Shown one piece after another: positions 34,985 through 42,909 of a stretch of 64,000 nt of DNA. The DNA lies in assembly GCF_022179125.1 (NCBI RefSeq), contig NZ_BPQG01000024.1, positions 1-64,000 of the forward strand, read 5' to 3'. A program made the translations under genes and the position numbers. The notes under the pieces were generated by a model that ran no database searches, had not been told where the DNA came from, and was given only the letters and a program-made list of their open reading frames with translations. Within the stretch, counting starts at the first letter, position 1, and each line of letters opens with the position of its first letter. This DNA is from Methylobacterium cerastii (GTDB lineage Bacteria > Pseudomonadota > Alphaproteobacteria > Rhizobiales > Beijerinckiaceae).

Positions 34985-36010
34985 ATGGCTACAATCCGAA
35001 AAAGAGGCTCGTCCTGGCAGGCTCAAGTCAGGCGAGACGGTTCACGTCCCACTTCAAAATCGTTCAATCTCAAGACAGATGCCGTTCGATGGGCACGTGA
35101 TATCGAACGAGACATTGAGCAAGGCGAACATCCATCTAATATAAAGATACTAAAAAAACTTACACTATCCGATCTCCTAACTCGCTATGAAGAGTGCATA
35201 ACCTCTAGCAAGAAGGGCGCAAACCAGGAACACTACAAGCTAAGATTAATTCATGCCCACCCGATTGCAGCACTTAATTTAAGTTATATTACTTCCAAGA
35301 GCGTTGCAGATTACCGCGATAGTAGACTACAGATTGTTCAGCCATCAACGGTTAGAAGAGAACTAGCGGTTTTACAACACTGCTTTGAGATTGCAACGAA
35401 AGAATGGGGAATCCCGCTAGCCTCCAATCCGGTGCGAAATATAAAATTACCGGATGTGTCCAAAGCACGCCAAACCCGTCTAAATATCGGTGACGAAGAA
35501 CGACTGAACGAAGCACTGAGACAGAGTAGAATTTGGTATCTTCAACCACTTGTCAAACTTGCAATAGAGACAGGCATGAGACGTGGCGAACTGCTGTCTC
35601 TCAGATGGTCAAACGTCAATTTTTTACAAAGAACAGCAAGGCTTGAAGATACAAAGAACGGACATTCGAGAACAATACCCCTAACACCAACCGCAATAAA
35701 ATTATTACAAGCACTACCAAAAAATTGCGATTTGATAATACCAGTAAGTGGTAATGCTGTTCGCCTTGCGTGGGAGCGATTAAGAGCCAGAGCGGAACTA
35801 CCCGATCTTAGATTTCATGACCTTCGGCACGAAGCTATAAGCCGCATGACAGAAATGGGACTAACGGTACCAGAAGTTGCTATGATCAGCGGTCACCGGG
35901 ACTATAAGATGTTGGCACGCTACACTCACATTCGCCCGGAGAACGTCGCGAAGAAGCTAGCGGACATCCACGAACGACAAGTTGCTTCTACAACGACAGA
36001 GCCTTCGTGA
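34985..36010 (+). CDS. int: Tyrosine-family site-specific integrase
   Basis: The 341-aa recombinase has an N-terminal arm-binding/SAM-like region (ATIRKRGSSWQAQVRRDG, then a helical core-binding domain about 50-150). The catalytic domain has Arg in ETGMRRGELLSLRW, a Lys in TKNGHSRTIPL, HDLRHEAISRM, GHRDYKMLARYTH, and the nucleophile Tyr in the last motif. It inserts the element into the tRNA-Ala gene 140 bp upstream. The ATG at 34985 starts the family motif; the GTG at 34961 would overlap the TGTCACA repeat. Codon use is much more AT-rich than the flanking chromosome. Confidence 0.93.
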   Translation: MATIRKRGSSWQAQVRRDGSRPTSKSFNLKTDAVRWARDIERDIEQGEHPSNIKILKKLTLSDLLTRYEECITSSKKGANQEHYKLRLIHAHPIAALNLSYITSKSVADYRDSRLQIVQPSTVRRELAVLQHCFEIATKEWGIPLASNPVRNIKLPDVSKARQTRLNIGDEERLNEALRQSRIWYLQPLVKLAIETGMRRGELLSLRWSNVNFLQRTARLEDTKNGHSRTIPLTPTAIKLLQALPKNCDLIIPVSGNAVRLAWERLRARAELPDLRFHDLRHEAISRMTEMGLTVPEVAMISGHRDYKMLARYTHIRPENVAKKLADIHERQVASTTTEPS

Positions 36011-36118
36011 TCCGCGCATCTGTTTCGCGTTACCATAGAGATAAACCGCTGGCATAGACTGCGGTAGCTATCTCAGCAGTGGTTCTGACGCGGCTTTTAG
36101 TGTTAACCGAAAGATGCT

Positions 36119-36152
36119 GGCCGTTGCTGATGGTAGAAAATCAGCGACGGCC
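36119..36152 (+). promoter_or_regulatory. Inverted repeat between integrase and helicase-primase gene
   Basis: GGCCGTTGCTGA and TCAGCGACGGCC form a 12-bp stem with one G-T pair around a 10-nt loop. There is no T-tract. In the 423-bp gap 36011-36433 it is the only structure I see. A 93-codon open frame at 36079-36360 has no ribosome-binding site or protein-like sequence and is not called. The hairpin could terminate int transcription or be an operator. Confidence 0.5.
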
Positions 36153-36433
36153 TAGACGTGCCTTAAGACCTTCTGAGTTAGGCGGAAAACATCCTTGCTC
36201 TAACAACACAGAAATAGCAGCTAAAGAAAACAGGCTAAGTCATTTTTATCGATTAAACAAATACTATGGGACTGGCCAGCCTTTGATTAAAAATATTATC
36301 GTACATCTATTGCATTCCGTTATTAACGTAACCAATCTCTGTTCATCGACGCACGGATAAGCCTGCTCGAGATCAACACAACAACGATCACTCCGACAAC
36401 GGAAGGCGATCTTAGTTTCCTATGAGGTAAAAG

Positions 36434-38848
36434 GTGATAACGATTTTCTACGTGCCCGCACCAACCGGCAGCGGTAAAACAACAGCGATCTATCGAAAAG
36501 CCATTAAACTCGCAAAGGCTGGCGAAAGCGTCTTGATCGTTCAGCCTAGCCGTCAACTGATACGGCAGACTGTGTCGGACCTTAGGGCAGAGGATAGCTC
36601 TGTTCACGTTGAGGCGATCTACAAGGGTGAAACCCCTGGCGATGGCGGTGTCGAAGGGAATGTAGGCGGAAAAATCATATCCTATTTGACCTGCCCATTT
36701 CCTGGCGGGCAAATACTATTTGTAACAGCCGTTTCTTTGACGATGCTAGGGTTCTTCGCAAACAAGCAGGATTGGAATGTCTTTGTCGATGAAGTTCCAA
36801 ACCTGCTAGTGGAGCACCATCTTGTCGTTCCAAACACACATGCCTTGCTCACAGATCATCTGATTTTGACTCCGAAAGGTTCTGAGTATGGACTATTGGT
36901 GCCAAGATCCGGTGGTAAGCTGGCTTCCATTTCCCGGAACAAAAACAAAGATATCAACTTCAAATCATTCAATAAGTTAGCGCGAAGCTTAATTAGCAAT
37001 CATTATGATACTTATGTGAAGATCAAAGCCTATAGCGATTTAGTGGAAGGAAGATCCGAGCAGACAGAGCTTAGGGCTTGGTCGGTTTTGAAGCCTGACA
37101 TTTTTAAGGAATTTGCTTCTGTGACCATAGCAGGTGCCCGGATTCAGGACTCCCTGTTGTTCAAGCATTGGGAAAACGAAGGCGTCCGCTTTGTTCAGGA
37201 TCATAGCTTAGACAAAGACCTTCTATATACCGATCATGAGAACGGTGAATTTGTGAATTTTTACTATGGAACTGAGAAAGACTATTCGAAATTTGAGAGG
37301 AACAAAGATAACGAGAAGGTGCGTCTAGCAATAATCACGGCCGTGATCGATCAACTCAAAGATCAACCTTTTGGTTGGATAGAGAACGAAGATCGTGTCG
37401 GGGAAAGTCCGCTCTCAGATGTTCCTGACAATATCAAAATCCCTGCCGCGTCACACGGCCTGAACTGCTTTAGAGAACTTCACAACGCTGTTATCCTTGG
37501 CGCCTATAACTACACGCCCGAAACAGGAAGATTTATCGAACAGGTGTGTCATGTTTCCCGAGATGAACAGAGAGACGGGTTCTGCCACCAAAATCTGTAT
37601 CAGGCGGCATGTCGAATCTCTGTGAGGGTGCATGGGGACCAGACACCGAAACGGATCTTTGTCCCTGATCGAAAAGCCGCTGAATGGCTTGCAGACCGGT
37701 TTCCAGGATCTTCGGTCGTTTCACTTGGTATTGAGTCCGTGAAAGCCAAGAAGGTCGGTCGAGAAAGGAAGCACGATAACGAGGCTGCCCGTAAGAAAGC
37801 ACACAGAGATGCTAGACGTGAGATGCTACTATCCGACATCCACACCCATCAAAAAATCCTTTCGACAGATCTTTCCCTCGTTTTATCAGATTTATGGGAC
37901 GAAACTACTTTAAATGAGTTAAGTAATAACGTGATCAGATTCAAGGGAACACTGCTAGTAGACAAATATGCGAAGATAGAAATCCCGATTTGCTATAGTG
38001 ATACGGAGTTTGTTGGATATCTAAAGTACTTAAGCAAAAGTAAACACCAGTCAAAAGACGATAACTACTTGATATCACCGGCCTTGTTTATACCTGATAT
38101 CGAGAAAGACAAATACAGGACGTTAGAGAACGTAGCTACCTCTAATGGTCTTTGGTTTGATGTTGAGAATGGGGACTTGCCTTATGATGAATGGCCACGA
38201 ATCTTTCCCAACATCGAAATGGTGATCTACAGCACGCGGTCACATACCAAACTAAAACCGAGATACCGAGTCTGCATGTTCACCGACAAGCCCATGTCAA
38301 TTGCTGTGTATAGAGATCTGTGGTTCCAGGTTAAGCAGCGGATTATTGATGAAGGGTACACCGAAAGTAAGACTCTTGGTACGGGAGCGACAGCAAGAGC
38401 ACATGGGATCGATAATAAGCATAACCCGTCCGACTTGTTTTACCTTCCCTGCCAAACCGAGTCGGGTAAACATAACGTCTTTAGGGATGTAAGAGGCGGC
38501 AACAGGAAACCTCTGAACGTCGTAGACTGGATCAAGCATGCCTCTGATACAGACCACAACACACCAGAGGCAGAAGTCGTCGTGCGGCCTCCTACCCTTG
38601 AATCTCTCATGTTAACAGAAGAACAGCAGCACAAAATTGAAGAGGCAAAGGCGAAGTTTGCGACAGTCGGTCGTCTGCCCGCGAACGGTGATGGGGCAAT
38701 GTGGAACCTTCACTGCGACTTGGAGAAAGTTAGGTTAGATCAATATGAGCACGAAAGCATTCTTCAAGATGCCGCGCGCCATACGAACTCGCCCCAAGAT
38801 AGAGAGTCTCAGATCGCACGTGTAATGCGTCGAATGAAGGCACGTTGA
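36434..38848 (+). CDS. SF2-like helicase fused to a primase-polymerase-like domain
   Basis: The 804-aa protein starts at GTG with GAGG 6 nt upstream. Residues 1-430 look like a superfamily 2 helicase: VPAPTGSGKTT (Walker A, 8-17), LIVQPSRQLIRQT (motif Ia-like), VFVDEVP (motif II, 117-122) and YQAACRISVR (motif VI-like, 389-398). Residues about 545-690 resemble an archaeo-eukaryotic-type primase-polymerase: WFDVENGD (acidic metal site, 574-581), IYSTRSHTKLKPRYRV (SxH motif, 598-613) and DLFYLPC (667-673). This looks like an element-encoded replication initiator that both unwinds and primes (inference). The helicase part is the surer of the two. Confidence 0.7.
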   Translation: MITIFYVPAPTGSGKTTAIYRKAIKLAKAGESVLIVQPSRQLIRQTVSDLRAEDSSVHVEAIYKGETPGDGGVEGNVGGKIISYLTCPFPGGQILFVTAVSLTMLGFFANKQDWNVFVDEVPNLLVEHHLVVPNTHALLTDHLILTPKGSEYGLLVPRSGGKLASISRNKNKDINFKSFNKLARSLISNHYDTYVKIKAYSDLVEGRSEQTELRAWSVLKPDIFKEFASVTIAGARIQDSLLFKHWENEGVRFVQDHSLDKDLLYTDHENGEFVNFYYGTEKDYSKFERNKDNEKVRLAIITAVIDQLKDQPFGWIENEDRVGESPLSDVPDNIKIPAASHGLNCFRELHNAVILGAYNYTPETGRFIEQVCHVSRDEQRDGFCHQNLYQAACRISVRVHGDQTPKRIFVPDRKAAEWLADRFPGSSVVSLGIESVKAKKVGRERKHDNEAARKKAHRDARREMLLSDIHTHQKILSTDLSLVLSDLWDETTLNELSNNVIRFKGTLLVDKYAKIEIPICYSDTEFVGYLKYLSKSKHQSKDDNYLISPALFIPDIEKDKYRTLENVATSNGLWFDVENGDLPYDEWPRIFPNIEMVIYSTRSHTKLKPRYRVCMFTDKPMSIAVYRDLWFQVKQRIIDEGYTESKTLGTGATARAHGIDNKHNPSDLFYLPCQTESGKHNVFRDVRGGNRKPLNVVDWIKHASDTDHNTPEAEVVVRPPTLESLMLTEEQQHKIEEAKAKFATVGRLPANGDGAMWNLHCDLEKVRLDQYEHESILQDAARHTNSPQDRESQIARVMRRMKAR

Positions 38849-38985
38849 GGCCTGCTCTACTGAACTAAAGACAGTTCTGCTTGTCATAAGCTGGCTTTCT
38901 TAAACACATGGCGAATTTGCGCACAATGTCTGTGACCACAGCGAACACGTCAGAGGTAATGATGGAGAAATATTCACGTAAAATC

Positions 38986-39014
38986 TTGACTTTGAAGTTA
39001 GTCTATAGTATAAC
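38986..39014 (+). promoter_or_regulatory. Strong sigma-70-like promoter inside the element
   Basis: TTGACT and TATAAC are 17 bp apart in AT-rich DNA. The small gene at 39057 begins about 35 bp downstream of the expected start of transcription. Confidence 0.7.
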
Positions 39015-39056
39015 TTACCTCATGGCCCAATCATGGAGCCACATAAGGAGCTAAAA

Positions 39057-39425
39057 ATGTACGGTTCAGATATCCCATCGCGTGTCTATACGGCTGTCAA
39101 GCAGTGTAAGCATCTGCTCGAAAATCATGATAGGGAGCGTCAAGTACTCTGTGATGAACCGTCCAGCGGGTCGGACAGTCTAATGGACGTCAGTTCAAGC
39201 TATTATGATAGTGATCTTTGTTTCAAAATCAAAGAAGCTGAACTAGCCTGCCTTACCATGGATCGGTGGTTTGACGAGAATGGTAGCTTTAAAGACACGG
39301 CCATGGAACAGCAGGTCGTTGACCTTTTTTCATACTGTTCGCCCTACGCGGAGGAACACAGCCCGATTTTGGTCCTTACCATAAAAGATCTGATCGGTGA
39401 CATCGATCCGAGGTATCTAAACTGA
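39057..39425 (+). CDS. Small acidic protein of unknown function (family shared with 40551-40862)
   Basis: I do not recognise this 122-aa acidic protein. AAGGAG lies 6 nt before the ATG at 39057, which is therefore preferred to an ATG at 39033, and a near-consensus promoter precedes it. No signal peptide or membrane segment is visible. Its C-terminal half (D-x-x-G, then a helix ending DLFS, then LTIKDLI) aligns loosely with the C-terminal half of the 103-aa protein encoded at 40551-40862 on the other strand (D-x-x-G, NLFS, GTIKDEL), suggesting they are remote relatives. Confidence 0.6.
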   Translation: MYGSDIPSRVYTAVKQCKHLLENHDRERQVLCDEPSSGSDSLMDVSSSYYDSDLCFKIKEAELACLTMDRWFDENGSFKDTAMEQQVVDLFSYCSPYAEEHSPILVLTIKDLIGDIDPRYLN

Positions 39426-39917
39426 TTTACTAGGTATCTATAGGAATAGCTCTGTAGACCTTTAATTTTAGGAAGGATGCAAACATGATTGTGTAGCGAT
39501 CTATTGTCTTCAAAATGCCATCGCTGTTGTCTATAGGTTAAACCATAAAGACAGCATTGGGTTGCAAAGGCACCAAGTTGCTTTTAATTGAAGATGAACT
39601 CGTGCAAAATTTTTCTGTAAGCGATACACAACACGAATATCACCGATGATAAATCCTTTGGGGATATTCAGCCTTTACTTGTAATTTCTATCGCAGCGCG
39701 TCCGACCAGTTCGAGCCATCCTATTTCAAAATCGTTATTGTCGTTATGCCTGCCAGCCCACTCAGGCGCGCTTCTATCTGAGCGGGTGGTTGCGCTTCGC
39801 GGATCTCCGACCCGGAACACTCTCAGATCGCCTCGGAAGGCCCCGCACGGGCAGTGATCATGCTTCGGGTGTGAAGCCCCGTCCAAGCGTCCGCGCCTGT
39901 GTAGGCTCCACTGACGC
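39426..39917. other. Gap without a supported gene in the element
   Basis: The first 240 bp are AT-rich with no ORF. The rest (about 39668-39917) is GC-rich like the host chromosome, and its only long frame (minus strand, 39668-39988) overlaps the exported protein gene and has no protein-like features. The sharp composition change near 39670 suggests a mosaic junction. Confidence 0.4.
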
Positions 39918-40322
39918 TCAGAATGCCTTCGCTGCTGTTCTGCACGTTCCACGAAACGCATCATCGGTCTCGGCAGGGGCTTCGCCATCCTTCACGCTAT
40001 GGGTGATCGTGAGGGTGAAGCCCCCTGTGATCCTGTCGATTTGTAGGACGTTCTCGACACCGGAGCCGACGGCCTGCTTCGCGCCTATCTCGGCATCCGT
40101 GAACGTGGTGGTCGTTGCCCCGTCACCGGATATCATGGCCAACACCTTTCCAGCCGCTACATCAAGCGTGACCGGAAAGGCCAGTGTTTGCCCTTGATCC
40201 TTCTGTGACGCCCCTTCGCACATCAGGAAGGACCGGTCACCGTCGTCCGCGTGGGTGAGCTTAGGCGCCATGGAAAGGGTAAGGGTGATGGCAACAGCGG
40301 TGATCATGGCTAGGCGCTTCAT
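39918..40322 (-). CDS. Small exported protein of unknown function
   Basis: The 134-aa product has a standard signal peptide (KRLAMITAVAITLTLSMAPKLTHA, cleavage before DDG). The mature domain, about 110 residues, has two Cys (in FLMCEG and RGTCRT) that could pair, and a beta-rich pattern (QTLAFPVTLDVAAGKVLAMI, GGFTLTITHSV). I recognise no family. Base composition is closer to the host chromosome than to the rest of the element. It is the third gene of a leftward cluster, 68 bp after the ribbon-helix-helix gene. Confidence 0.7.
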   Translation of the reverse strand: MKRLAMITAVAITLTLSMAPKLTHADDGDRSFLMCEGASQKDQGQTLAFPVTLDVAAGKVLAMISGDGATTTTFTDAEIGAKQAVGSGVENVLQIDRITGGFTLTITHSVKDGEAPAETDDAFRGTCRTAAKAF

Positions 40323-40390
40323 CTTGCCGGTTTGATCCCTGTGGCCCTAAACGACAAGGCCGAACCATCTCGAGACGATCCGGCCCTTTA

Positions 40391-40558
40391 CTAAACTGTC
40401 AACCTTCGAACATTCACGTATTCGTCAATCAGCTTTCTTACAATCCATGCGACACTTGCGTCTTCCTCAACGGCAATGTGCTTTAGTTTTTTCATAGTGC
40501 CGTTACATACCCACAAGGTGTATAGACGAAAGCCGACTTCATCCTCCGACTTATCCAT
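40391..40558 (-). CDS. Ribbon-helix-helix-like small DNA-binding protein
   Basis: The 55-aa product has a short strand (FRLYTLWV), a first helix (NGTMKKLKHIAVEED) and a second helix (SVAWIVRKLIDEYV), the classic ribbon-helix-helix layout of Arc/CopG/antitoxin repressors. Its ATG overlaps the stop of the 103-aa gene upstream by 8 bases (ATGGATAA), so the two are translationally coupled. An inverted repeat suited to such a dimer lies just before the operon at 40895-40915. It probably autoregulates this pair. Confidence 0.65.
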   Translation of the reverse strand: MDKSEDEVGFRLYTLWVCNGTMKKLKHIAVEEDASVAWIVRKLIDEYVNVRRLTV

Positions 40559-40862
40559 TCAGAGAAAGCCTCGATAGCTCATCTTTGATCGTGCCGTATA
40601 GGAACACTCGGGCATCATCATTGATTTGATGGTAGAAGTTAGAAAAAAGATTGCAAGCTGACTCAAGAACTGCTGGATCTAGCGCGCCAGTTTGGTCGTA
40701 TTCTTCTATGCCTGTTTGTATGTAGATGACTTGTAGGGCAACGCAATCTGCATGTTCTCGAGAGTCCCACACGCTGTTGCCCCGATCTAGGACGATTGAG
40801 CATGATAGTCCTACAAGATCGACAACGTAGTCTTTCTTTGCTGATGTAAGCATTGGTGACAT
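40551..40862 (-). CDS. 103-aa protein overlapping the ribbon-helix-helix gene
   Basis: I do not recognise a family. The protein is acidic, cytosolic and helical, with two Cys in the middle region. The C-terminal part (LESACNLFSNFYHQIN..GTIKDELSRL) resembles the C-terminal part of the 122-aa protein at 39057. Being first gene of an operon with a small repressor-like protein is an arrangement seen in toxin-antitoxin and phage regulatory modules, but no toxin motif is visible. No good ribosome-binding site precedes the ATG at 40862; the ATG nine bases inside is an alternative. Confidence 0.6.
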   Translation of the reverse strand: MSPMLTSAKKDYVVDLVGLSCSIVLDRGNSVWDSREHADCVALQVIYIQTGIEEYDQTGALDPAVLESACNLFSNFYHQINDDARVFLYGTIKDELSRLSLNG

Positions 40863-40894
40863 ATGGTATGCTTTCGTTTAGCTATTACTTATTA

Positions 40895-40915
40895 ACATCA
40901 ACCTATTATTGATGT
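40895..40915. promoter_or_regulatory. Inverted repeat upstream of the 103-aa/RHH operon (operator candidate)
   Basis: ACATCAA and TTGATGT are perfect 7-bp arms around a 7-bp spacer, 33 bp before the first start codon. Two ribbon-helix-helix dimers commonly bind such sites. The rest of the gap to 41252 holds no convincing gene, only a 73-codon plus-strand frame with no protein-like features. Confidence 0.55.
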
Positions 40916-41252
40916 ATATAAGTATTTAGTAAAACGAAGTTCTTCGGCACGCAGAGATGATGGTGCGCGTCGTCACATGCCCCGACCCATCTGGTCCCCT
41001 GCCGACATGATCGAATCGGCCTCATAACCGCGTCGTGTTCGGGCAGTCTGTCGATAGCCACTGTTCCCACCGGCCATGCTCAGATCGTCGCCTTCAATCT
41101 AAACGTGGGTGTTTCCTGTGCCTTCGGCTTTCACCAGCGCGAACAAAGCAGCAGACTTCGCAAAGGCGCCCGCCTCTAACCCGAAGTGCGACGGCTACCG
41201 CTCAATGCGGACCGGCTCAAGCTCGTGGCGGACGCTGTGACGGCCGCTTAGT

Positions 41253-41375
41253 CTAGCAAGCGTTGCCTTCACACTTCTTCCCGCCGGCATGAGCCGGCTG
41301 AACCGATGTCACCGTGACAGCGGCAGCGCCAAGGAGCGCGATCGTAAGGGCGAAGGCAGTAAGGATACGGGTCAT
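41253..41375 (-). CDS. 40-aa secreted peptide precursor with a two-cysteine mature end
   Basis: A strong GGAGG ribosome-binding site lies 5-6 nt before the ATG at 41375. The product is almost all signal peptide (TRILTAFALTIALLGAAAV, cleavage after AHA at residue 30). That leaves a predicted ten-residue mature peptide GGKKCEGNAC, with two Cys four residues apart. It could be a small secreted peptide or metal or thiol ligand, but a remnant of a longer gene is also possible. No maturation or export gene is adjacent. Confidence 0.6.
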   Translation of the reverse strand: MTRILTAFALTIALLGAAAVTVTSVQPAHAGGKKCEGNAC

Positions 41376-41613
41376 CGTCGTTCCTCCAAAGGTGGATGGC
41401 ATTGATCCATCCGGCCTGACCAACCACCGCCCTGAGCTATTCAGAGGCCGCTGGCTGCTCTCGTGAGCACGGTCATGATACACAGTTTAGGCGGAGTGCC
41501 ACCGTGAGAAATTAAGGGATGACAGAACACCCGTTCGCGACGATGAATGGTTGGACCGAACCTACCAGAACGAGCCGACGATCGTTGCCCAACACCGGAC
41601 ACCGCAACCCGTG

Positions 41614-42261
41614 ATGCGCTTCTTGAAGCGATGGAGATCCAAGCTCCCATCGTCGACCAAAAACTTCGAGAAGGATCACGCTGCGATCATGGCGATGATT
41701 GGCGATTTCAAGGACAAGCGTTTCAGGGAGATACCACCTGATCCTCGGCAGGTTGATCCAGAACGCCTTCGCCAGCTACGCGAACGCCTGACCAATAAAT
41801 ACGCGTATCAGTGGCGCGCGACGGAAGCCAACGGGGAACTGGTGGACGCACTCTTTCATACCATCACGGAGTCTGACGGCACGCGGATGGGCCTCGGTCC
41901 AGCGAAGATTACGATCAACGACAAAGGTGTAGGTCCACCGATATTCGTCGGCCCACGCGGCCATGTTCAGATAATGAGGTCGTCCGAATATAAGCTGCAC
42001 TATTACATCACGGCACACAGCATCAACGTGCTGGACTTTGTCAATAACTACGACCATGCCTTGCGCCTGCTCAACAATTTACTTCCAGGGTGCGGCTTCT
42101 CCGTCCATGCTCTGAGTAAGCGAACAGTAGTCAGGCTTGAAAAAGACGGGCAGTCTGGACCTTGGATCGAGTGTGGAAGCGTAGCTCTTGGGTTGGTGCT
42201 GGCTATATTAGATCATGCCGAGCGAAGACCCGAAGATCTCGAGCATTGGCGGTCAATTTGA
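41614..42261 (+). CDS. Protein of unknown function in the element
   Basis: I do not recognise the family of this 215-aa protein. The N-terminal 60 residues are basic and helical. The C-terminal two-thirds look globular (ITINDKGVGPPIFVGPRG, HYYITAHSINVLDFVNNYDH, IECGSVALGLVLAILDHAER). No signal peptide or membrane segment is seen. Start choice is uncertain: ATG at 41614 is used, with an in-frame TTG at 41551 and no clear ribosome-binding site for either. Composition is intermediate between host and AT-rich element. Confidence 0.55.
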   Translation: MRFLKRWRSKLPSSTKNFEKDHAAIMAMIGDFKDKRFREIPPDPRQVDPERLRQLRERLTNKYAYQWRATEANGELVDALFHTITESDGTRMGLGPAKITINDKGVGPPIFVGPRGHVQIMRSSEYKLHYYITAHSINVLDFVNNYDHALRLLNNLLPGCGFSVHALSKRTVVRLEKDGQSGPWIECGSVALGLVLAILDHAERRPEDLEHWRSI

Positions 42262-42288
42262 TCTCTGTTAGGGCTTGTGGAGGTAAAA

Positions 42289-42546
42289 ATGGTAAGTTTT
42301 TTATTAATTTTTTCCTATACATTAATCAATTCATATTATATACATGGCACTTCTAGCCCGTATAAATTTGCATCAATTAAGTTATAGCCTGACCAATTCT
42401 ACTTTCTGCCCGCATCTGAGATTGTATCTCGCAATGATGCGGAAAATGAAACAGAAGAAGATAAATTCAAACGTAAATTTCATCAAATAAACCTTAAGTG
42501 TCCTAGTCAGCCTGGAACAGGGGTATTAGAAATAACAAAAAAATAG
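42289..42546 (+). pseudogene. Amber-interrupted small ORF
   Basis: GGAGG lies 6 nt before an ATG at 42289. The frame runs 32 codons (beginning VSFLLIFSYTLINSYYIHG), meets TAG at 42385-42387, then continues in the same frame for 52 codons of protein-like sequence (starting PDQFYFLPASEIVSRN, including EDKFKRKFHQINLKCP) to a TAG at 42544. The second part has no start codon of its own near its beginning. It is most simply a gene broken by a nonsense mutation; readthrough or suppression would be the exciting alternative. The family is not recognised. Confidence 0.5.
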
Positions 42547-42553
42547 AAACGGA

Positions 42554-42814
42554 GTGAGGTACAAAGGTGGTTATTATGTCAAAGATAGAAAAGTATATCG
42601 TATAAAACTTCAAACCTCAATTAAAGGTCAGAATTTTGAAACCATCAAAGATATTGCCGTCGATGACAAAATGAATACAGAGGATTTAGAGTTCGCAGAA
42701 AAAAACTTAAAAACAATAGACCCAGTACGAGAGCTTGCATGCGAAGGAACGCGTGATCAGAAAGAAAGATATTCTGAAATATTGAGATCGAATAGGGAAA
42801 GCATAACCGAATGA
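42554..42814 (+). CDS. Small charged protein of unknown function
   Basis: The 86-aa product begins at a GTG 8 bp after the amber-interrupted ORF, with only a weak GGAG nearby. It has two short strands (YYVKDRKVYRIKLQTSIK) followed by a long acidic/basic helix region (MNTEDLEFAEKNLKTIDPV..KERYSEILRSNRES). I recognise no family, and it may be a partial gene. The DNA is strongly AT-rich. Confidence 0.4.
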   Translation: MRYKGGYYVKDRKVYRIKLQTSIKGQNFETIKDIAVDDKMNTEDLEFAEKNLKTIDPVRELACEGTRDQKERYSEILRSNRESITE

Positions 42815-42909
42815 ATAAAGATTTATGGATCTGGTATAGTGCGAACTAAAATTTAAAATTTATCATATAATTCAGTTTTTCTAGAGATCTGTCACAAAAA
42901 GCCGCTTCA

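Noticed and set aside
36079-36360. A 93-codon plus-strand frame between int and the helicase gene
   Set aside because: No ribosome-binding site, no protein-like pattern, and it covers a hairpin that better explains the region.
39668-39988. A 106-codon minus-strand frame
   Set aside because: It overlaps the exported protein gene in another frame, and that gene has a signal peptide and conserved-looking sequence.
41035-41256. A 73-codon plus-strand frame upstream of the secreted peptide gene
   Set aside because: Composition is not protein-like and it ends inside the oppositely oriented peptide gene; at most a relic.
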